The notes under the pieces: model-generated
Told to the model about the DNA's origin: nothing
What the model saw: only the letters and a program-made list of their open reading frames with translations
Databases searched by the model: none
Origin: Rhodococcus sp. Z13
GTDB taxonomy: Bacteria > Actinomycetota > Actinomycetes > Mycobacteriales > Mycobacteriaceae
Assembly (NCBI RefSeq): GCF_025837095.1
Contig: NZ_CP107551.1
Location: 2,846,668-2,910,667 of the forward strand
DNA: 64,000 nucleotides
Direction of reading: 5' to 3'
Part shown: positions 56,189-64,000 of the stretch, piece after piece
Layout of the letters: each line of letters begins with the position of its first letter
How positions within the stretch are numbered: the stretch's first letter is position 1
Program-made: the position numbers and the translations under genes

Positions 56189-56833
56189 ATGCTCATCCAC
56201 CCGACACTGCGAATGCAGTCCTGGGGATTCGTCATCGGGGCCGCACTTTTCGCACTCGGGTCGGCCCCCGTGATCGCGACGTTTCTCGGAACCGCCGGCG
56301 CCAACACGTCCTTCTTCGTCGGCTCCTGGTTCTTCACCGGGGCCGCGTTCGTCCAGCTGATGCTGAGTGGGCCGGCCACCGTCTCCGATCAGGGCAACCC
56401 CGCGATCCGTGCGGACTGGCTCGCCTCGCTCATCCAGTTCATCGGCACCCTGCTGTTCAACGTGAGCACCGGGGCGGCACTGCACGCGCACACCGTCAAG
56501 GGCGAGATGCACCTGGTGTGGAATCCCAACGTCGAGGGGTCCCTGTGCTTCCTCGTGTCGAGCGCGATCGCCTGCATGGTGCTCTGGCGTTCCGGTTCGC
56601 ACTGGGAACCCCGCTCGAAGGACTGGATCAGCGGCTGGCTGAACATGCTCGGGTCGATCGCCTTCGGTGTGTCCGCCGTCGGCGCGTTCGTCCTCGACGA
56701 CGGCAACACCCTCGACCCGAGCCTCGCCAACTACGGCACCTTCGTCGGCGCGATCTGCTTCCTCGTCGCGGCCGCGGTGTTCCTGGGTCGGAGCGACGCC
56801 CAGGAGGAGGAGAAGACCGCGAAGGCGTCCTGA
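56189..56833 (+). CDS. Six-pass membrane protein, possibly YrhK-like
   Basis: The 214-residue protein has six hydrophobic segments (about 11-30, 37-57, 80-98, 112-131, 151-168, 176-195). Recurring GS/GT turns (ALFALGS, FFVGSWFFTGAAF, FIGTLLFNVSTG, MLGSIAFGVS) recall the YrhK family of uncharacterised membrane proteins. The function is unknown. ATG 56189 is used; an upstream in-frame GTG (56171) adds six residues. It is divergent from the ABC/Pip/gadB operon and its stop lies only 4 nt from the convergent ligA stop. Confidence 0.7.
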   Translation: MLIHPTLRMQSWGFVIGAALFALGSAPVIATFLGTAGANTSFFVGSWFFTGAAFVQLMLSGPATVSDQGNPAIRADWLASLIQFIGTLLFNVSTGAALHAHTVKGEMHLVWNPNVEGSLCFLVSSAIACMVLWRSGSHWEPRSKDWISGWLNMLGSIAFGVSAVGAFVLDDGNTLDPSLANYGTFVGAICFLVAAAVFLGRSDAQEEEKTAKAS

Positions 56834-56837
56834 CCGG

Positions 56838-60059
<3,222 letters not shown>

Positions 60060-60063
<4 letters not shown>

Positions 60064-61154
60064 CGCTCCCCTGCCGCCGAGCGGGTGCCGGCGATGGTGC
60101 CGCTGCCGAGGACGATGTCGCCGGCCGGGTCGGGACGGTAGAGCACGGCGGCCTGCCCCGCCGCGACGCCGGTGAGCGGTTCGCGCAGGTTGATGTCGAT
60201 GCCCGAGCCGACGGCCTCGGCCACGGCGGGCGCGGTGCCGCCGTGTGCCCGGACCTGGACGACGCATTCGACGGGGCCCTCGGGCGCCTCCCCCGAGGTC
60301 CACACCGCGCGCTCGGCCCGGATGAAGTCGACCTTCAGTTTCTCGGCGCTGCCGACCCGGACGGTGCCGGTCTCGGGTTCGATGGCGGTGACGTAGCGGG
60401 GCCGGCCGTCCGGTCCGGGGCCGGCGATCCCGAGTCCCTTGCGCTGGCCGATGGTGAAACCGTGCACGCCGTCGTGCCGGGCGAGCACCTCGCCGGAGGT
60501 GTCGTCGACGACGGCGCCGGGACGCACCCCGATGCGGGCGCCGAGGAAGGCCCGGGTGTCGCCGGAGGGAATGAAGCAGATGTCGTGACTGTCGGGCTTG
60601 TTCGCGACGGCCAGTCCGCGCTCGGCGGCCTCCTCGCGGATGCGGCTCTTCGGGGTGTCGCCGACGGGGAACATGGCCCGCGACAGCTGCTCGGCGGTGA
60701 GCACGGCCAGCACGTACGACTGGTCCTTGTCGGCGTCGACGGCGCGGCGCAGCACTCCGTCGTTCAGCTGGGCGTAGTGGCCGGTGGCAACGGCGTCGAA
60801 ACCGAGGGCGACGGCGCGGTCGGCCAGCGCGGAGAACTTGATCTTCTCGTTGCAGCGCAGGCACGGATTGGGGGTTTCACCGGCCGCATAGGACGCGACG
60901 AAGTCGTCGATCACGTCCTCCTTGAAACGGTCTGCGAAATCCCAGACGTAGAACGGGATTCCGAGCACGTCGGCGGCGCGGCGGGCGTCGCCGGCGTCCT
61001 CCTTCGAGCAGCATCCCCGCGAACCGGTGCGAAGCGTGCCCGGGGCGGTGGACAGCGCCAGGTGCACGCCGACCACCTCGTGTCCGGCGTCGACGGCGCG
61101 GGCGGCGGCGACCGCCGAGTCCACTCCGCCGCTCATTGCCGCAAGAATCCTCAT
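60060..61154 (-). CDS. mnmA: tRNA-specific 2-thiouridylase
   Basis: MnmA thiolates U34 of tRNA-Glu, -Gln and -Lys using ATP and sulfur from a cysteine desulfurase. The 364-residue product has the PP-loop SGGVDS (8-13) and the catalytic cysteines C101 (LRCNEKIKF) and C193 ([10 protein letters not shown]). ATG 61154 overlaps the desulfurase stop by 4 nt (ATGA), so the sulfur donor and acceptor are co-translated. Its tRNA-Glu and tRNA-Gln substrates normally have a U34 anticodon, whereas the three tRNA genes in this window have C34 and would not be modified. Confidence 0.96.
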
Positions 61155-62386
61155 CTCCGGTCACCTCCTCGTCCGCCGGCGCTCGCCAGGCCGGCGGCGC
61201 GAGCCCTTTCCACCACGGAGGGCAGAGCTTCGATCACTGTCTCGATGTCGCGTTGTGTCGTGGTGTGTCCCAACGAGAAACGCAGAGATCCCCGCGCGGT
61301 CGCGGGATCGCAGCCCATCGCCACGAGCACATGGCTCGCCCGGGCGACACCCGCGGTGCAGGCGGATCCGGTGGAGCACTCGATGCCGGCCGCGTCGAGC
61401 AGCATCAGCAGCGAATCCCCTTCGCAGCCCGGGAAAGTGAAGTGTGCGTTGTTGGGCAGGCGTCCGTCGCCGCGGGGGCCGTTGAGGATCGCGTCCGGCA
61501 GAACGGTCTCGATCCCGTCGACGAGAAGGTCGCGCAGGCGCGCGAGTTCGGCGGTGCGCGCGGGCAGATCCGCGGTGACCGCCCTGACCGCCGCGGCCGT
61601 CGCCACGATCGACGCGGTGTCCTGTGTGCCCGACCGGACATCGCGTTCGTGTCCGCCGCCATGCAGCAGGGGGACGCACGGCACCTGACGCCCGAGCAGC
61701 AGTGCCCCGACCCCCTGGGGGCCACCGAACTTGTGGGCGGCGAGGGTCATCGCCGCCAGGCCGCTCGCACCGAAGTCGACCGGCAGATGCCCGACGGCCT
61801 GCACGGCGTCGCTGTGCACGGGGACGTCGAACTCGGCGGCGACGGCGGTGAGTTCGGTAACGGGCATGACGGTGCCCACCTCGTTGTTGGCCCACATGAC
61901 CGTCACGAGAGCGATCTCGTCGGCGTGCTGCGACAGTTCCTCGCGCAGTGCCTCGGGGGCGACGCGCCCGAACCGGTCGACGGGCAGCCACGTCACGAGG
62001 GCGTCCTCGTGTTCGACGAGCCATTCGACCGCGTCGAGCACCGCGTGGTGCTCGGTCGCGCCGGCGACGATCCGGCGGCGGCGGGGGTCCTGGGCGCGAC
62101 GGCCCCAGAAGATGCCCTTGACCGCGAGGTTGTCGCCCTCGGTTCCGCCGGACACGAAGATCACTTCGGAGGGGCGGGCACCGAGTGCGGCCGCGATCGA
62201 CTCCCGCGACTCCTCGATACGGCGACGGGCCGCGCGTCCCGATCCGTGCAGGGACGACGCGTTGCCGACGGTGGTGAGCACCTCGGTCATCGCCTCGACG
62301 GCCACCGGAAGCATCGGCGTGGTCGCGGCGTGATCGAGGTAGACGGTCGTGGAGGTACCGGAAGATCCGGTGGCGGGCGAGGTCAT
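61151..62386 (-). CDS. iscS: Cysteine desulfurase, IscS/NifS type
   Basis: The PLP enzyme takes sulfur from cysteine as an enzyme persulfide for thiolation and Fe-S assembly. The 411-residue group I desulfurase has K219 in [10 protein letters not shown] and the catalytic C343 in [12 protein letters not shown] 62386 is used; the open frame continues upstream about 32 codons of proline-rich sequence over the etfA terminator. It is the first gene of iscS-mnmA-metE-like, all overlapping. Confidence 0.95.
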   Translation of the reverse strand: MTSPATGSSGTSTTVYLDHAATTPMLPVAVEAMTEVLTTVGNASSLHGSGRAARRRIEESRESIAAALGARPSEVIFVSGGTEGDNLAVKGIFWGRRAQDPRRRRIVAGATEHHAVLDAVEWLVEHEDALVTWLPVDRFGRVAPEALREELSQHADEIALVTVMWANNEVGTVMPVTELTAVAAEFDVPVHSDAVQAVGHLPVDFGASGLAAMTLAAHKFGGPQGVGALLLGRQVPCVPLLHGGGHERDVRSGTQDTASIVATAAAVRAVTADLPARTAELARLRDLLVDGIETVLPDAILNGPRGDGRLPNNAHFTFPGCEGDSLLMLLDAAGIECSTGSACTAGVARASHVLVAMGCDPATARGSLRFSLGHTTTQRDIETVIEALPSVVERARAAGLASAGGRGGDRR

Positions 62387-62492
62387 GACCGATCCAGGAT
62401 AGCGGGTCGGCGAAGAGGCCCGCCGCGCTCCGGGCCCGCAGGGCCCCGTCACCGTCCCTGTCCCCGTCCCCCCGGCACGCACACAGCACGCA

Positions 62493-62526
62493 CACGGCCC
62501 CGCTCCCGGAAGGGAACGGGGCCGTG
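62493..62526. terminator. Hairpin downstream of etfA
   Basis: A 15-bp stem with one mismatch (62493-62507 with 62512-62526) and a 4-nt loop lies 47 nt past the etfA stop. It separates etfBA from iscS. No T-tract. Confidence 0.78.
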
Positions 62527-62573
62527 CAGGAGAAACCGGGACCGGTTGTCCGCACCCCGGGCGCGGGACGGAC

Positions 62574-63530
62574 TCAGCCCTTGTGCTTCTTGATCTCCTC
62601 GGTCAGCTGCGGAGCGACGTTGAACAGGTCACCGACGACGCCGTAGTCCGCGATCTCGAAGATCGGGGCCTCTTCGTCCTTGTTGACGGCGACGATGGTC
62701 TTCGACGTCTGCATGCCGGCGCGGTGCTGGATGGCCCCGGAGATGCCGAGCGCGATGTACAGCTGCGGGGAGACCGTCTTACCGGTCTGGCCGACCTGGA
62801 ACTGGCCCGGGTAGTAACCCGAGTCGACGGCGGCACGCGAGGCGCCGACGGCGGCACCGAGCGAGTCGGCGAGTTCCTCGACGACGGAGAACTTCTCGGC
62901 CGAGCCGACACCGCGGCCACCGGAGACGACGATCGACGCCTCGGTGAGCTCGGGACGGTCGCCGCCGACGATCGGATCGCGCGAGACGATCTTCACGGCG
63001 TTCTCCTCGGGGGCCGGGACCTCGACGGCCACACGCTCGGCGGCGGCAGCCTCGGGCTTGGCCTCGATGGCGCCCGGGCGGACCGAGATGACCGGGACCT
63101 CACCGTTGGCCTTGGCGTCGACGGTGAAGGCGCCACCGAAGATGGAGTGGACGGCCGAGCCGTCGGCCTTGACGTCGACGACGTCGACGAGCAGACCGGA
63201 GCCGATGCGGGCGGCGAGACGGCCCGACACCTCCTTGCCCTCGACGGACGCAGCGGTGATGACGGCGGCGGGGCTGGCCGACTCGACGAGCTGCGCGAGC
63301 ACGTCGACCTTCGGGGTCACCAGGTAGTTGTCGATGATGTCCGACTCGGCGGCGTAGACCTTGACGGCGCCGGCCGCGGCGAGCGCGTCCTGCAGGGCGT
63401 CGGCGGTGCCGGGGGTGCCGGTGACGACGGCGGCGGGCTCACCGAGCGCGCGCGCGGCGGTGATGAGTTCGGTGCTGACCTTCTTGAGCGCGCCCTCGGC
63501 ATGCTCGACGAGCACGAGTACTTCTGCCAT
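62574..63530 (-). CDS. etfA: Electron transfer flavoprotein subunit alpha
   Basis: EtfA binds FAD and, with EtfB, takes electrons from acyl-CoA dehydrogenases. The 318-residue product has the FAD motif [25 protein letters not shown] (given here only by its ends, GASRAAV and GQTGKTV), [17 protein letters not shown] and the C-terminal DLFNVAPQL. The ATG start is clear. It follows etfB by 48 nt in one operon, as in Rv3028c-Rv3029c. Confidence 0.97.
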   Translation of the reverse strand: MAEVLVLVEHAEGALKKVSTELITAARALGEPAAVVTGTPGTADALQDALAAAGAVKVYAAESDIIDNYLVTPKVDVLAQLVESASPAAVITAASVEGKEVSGRLAARIGSGLLVDVVDVKADGSAVHSIFGGAFTVDAKANGEVPVISVRPGAIEAKPEAAAAERVAVEVPAPEENAVKIVSRDPIVGGDRPELTEASIVVSGGRGVGSAEKFSVVEELADSLGAAVGASRAAVDSGYYPGQFQVGQTGKTVSPQLYIALGISGAIQHRAGMQTSKTIVAVNKDEEAPIFEIADYGVVGDLFNVAPQLTEEIKKHKG

Positions 63531-63578
63531 TGCTGCTTCTTCTCCCTAGATGTGTCCGGTGTTGTCGCGGGGGCGCGA

Positions 63579-64000
63579 TCAGATGATCTTCTGGCCGACC
63601 AGGTACTGAGCGATCTTGCTGCCGCCGTCGCCCTCGTCGGTGACGCGCTCGCCCGCGGTGCGCGGGGGCTTCGGGGTGACACCGGTGACGGTGGTGGCCG
63701 CGTTGGCGACGCCGAAGATCTCGGGATCGAGGCCGATCTCGGCGAGGGTCAGGGTCTGAACTTCCTTCTTCTTGGCGGCCATGATGCCCTTGAAGGAGGG
63801 GAAGCGCGGCTCGTTGATCTTCTCGGTGACCGAGACGATGGCGGGCAGCGGAGCCTCGATGCCGAAGATGCCCTCGTCGGTCTCGCGCTCGCCGGCGGCC
63901 TTGCCGTCGGCGACGGTGAGCTTGCGCAGGTGGGTCAGGTGCGGAAGGCCCAGGTACTCGGCGATGATCGCGGGCACGGCGCCCACGCGGCCGTCGGTGG
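63579..64000 (-). CDS. etfB: Electron transfer flavoprotein subunit beta, C-terminal part
   Basis: The frame enters from the right edge and gives the last 140 residues of EtfB: PAIIAEYLGLPHLTHLRKL, VSVTEKINEPRFPSFKGIMAAKKK (split by its turn) and LTLAEIGLDPE, then VTGVTPKPPRTAGERV, which includes the AMP-proximal tail. EtfB holds AMP and partners EtfA. The N-terminus is cut by the window, so nothing can be said of its start. Confidence 0.95.
   Translation of the reverse strand, partial: TDGRVGAVPAIIAEYLGLPHLTHLRKLTVADGKAAGERETDEGIFGIEAPLPAIVSVTEKINEPRFPSFKGIMAAKKKEVQTLTLAEIGLDPEIFGVANAATTVTGVTPKPPRTAGERVTDEGDGGSKIAQYLVGQKII

Overview
The window is GC-rich DNA from a mycolic-acid actinobacterium, most likely Rhodococcus or a close relative. 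This is inferred from gene content and order as I recall them, not from a search. Most genes have orthologues in the same order as Mycobacterium tuberculosis Rv2981c-Rv3029c (ddl, gpsA, fbiD, ppk1, mutT1, hupB, leuDC, ltbR, gltX, leuB, serA, ilvCNB, gatB, pfkA, gatA, gatC, ligA, mnmA, iscS, etfAB). The left 7.5 kb matches the Rv2415c-Rv2427c block (comEA, degV, octT, gpgP, rsfS, nadD, VWA protein, MoxR, proA). Methylglucose-lipopolysaccharide genes (octT, gpgP), the F420 gene fbiD and an HU protein with a long Lys/Ala tail all fit this group.

Layout. 1-7.5 kb: tightly packed minus-strand genes comEA-proA, several joined by 4-nt GTGA overlaps. 7.6-11 kb: ddl, a trans-sulfuration enzyme and gpsA. 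11-15 kb: plus-strand fbiD, ppk1 and mutT1. 15-24.8 kb: hupB, leuCD with its divergent IclR regulator, an F420-type oxidoreductase, three tRNA genes (two Glu, one Gln), gltX, a FAH-family hydrolase, an MFS transporter and leuB. 24.9-35 kb: serA, a SulP transporter, ilvBNC behind a complete transcription attenuator, a PH-domain protein and ilvD. 35-47.8 kb: DoxX, lppZ, a cation/proton antiporter, gatB, pfkA, a two-component system, a secreted phospholipase A2 joined to a membrane hydrolase, gatAC and an ACT protein. 47.8-56.8 kb is the most accessory part: a large LuxR-type ATPase regulator, an intact IS5-type insertion sequence, and an operon of a degenerate ABC ATPase, a YhgE/Pip membrane protein and glutamate decarboxylase. 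56.8-64 kb: ligA, a MetE-like protein, mnmA, a cysteine desulfurase and etfAB.

How the genes work together. Branched-chain amino acid synthesis dominates (leuB, leuC, leuD, ilvB, ilvN, ilvC, ilvD). ilvB is preceded by a promoter, a leaderless 15-residue leader peptide carrying Leu-Leu-Val-Ile and Val-Val, and a U-tract terminator. gltX, two tRNA-Glu genes, a tRNA-Gln gene and gatA/B/C together supply the indirect route to Gln-tRNA(Gln). The cysteine desulfurase and mnmA overlap and together make the 2-thiouridine of tRNA.

The most unusual signals are: a 24-bp tandem repeat at the end of rsfS that triplicates the Shine-Dalgarno element of the next gene; a 27-bp tandem duplication across the leuB stop codon; two perfect 84-bp repeats in hupB; an ABC-like protein that has lost all its catalytic motifs in an operon with Pip and glutamate decarboxylase; and an overlapping phospholipase A2/membrane hydrolase pair. 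I saw no CRISPR array, prophage or replication origin.
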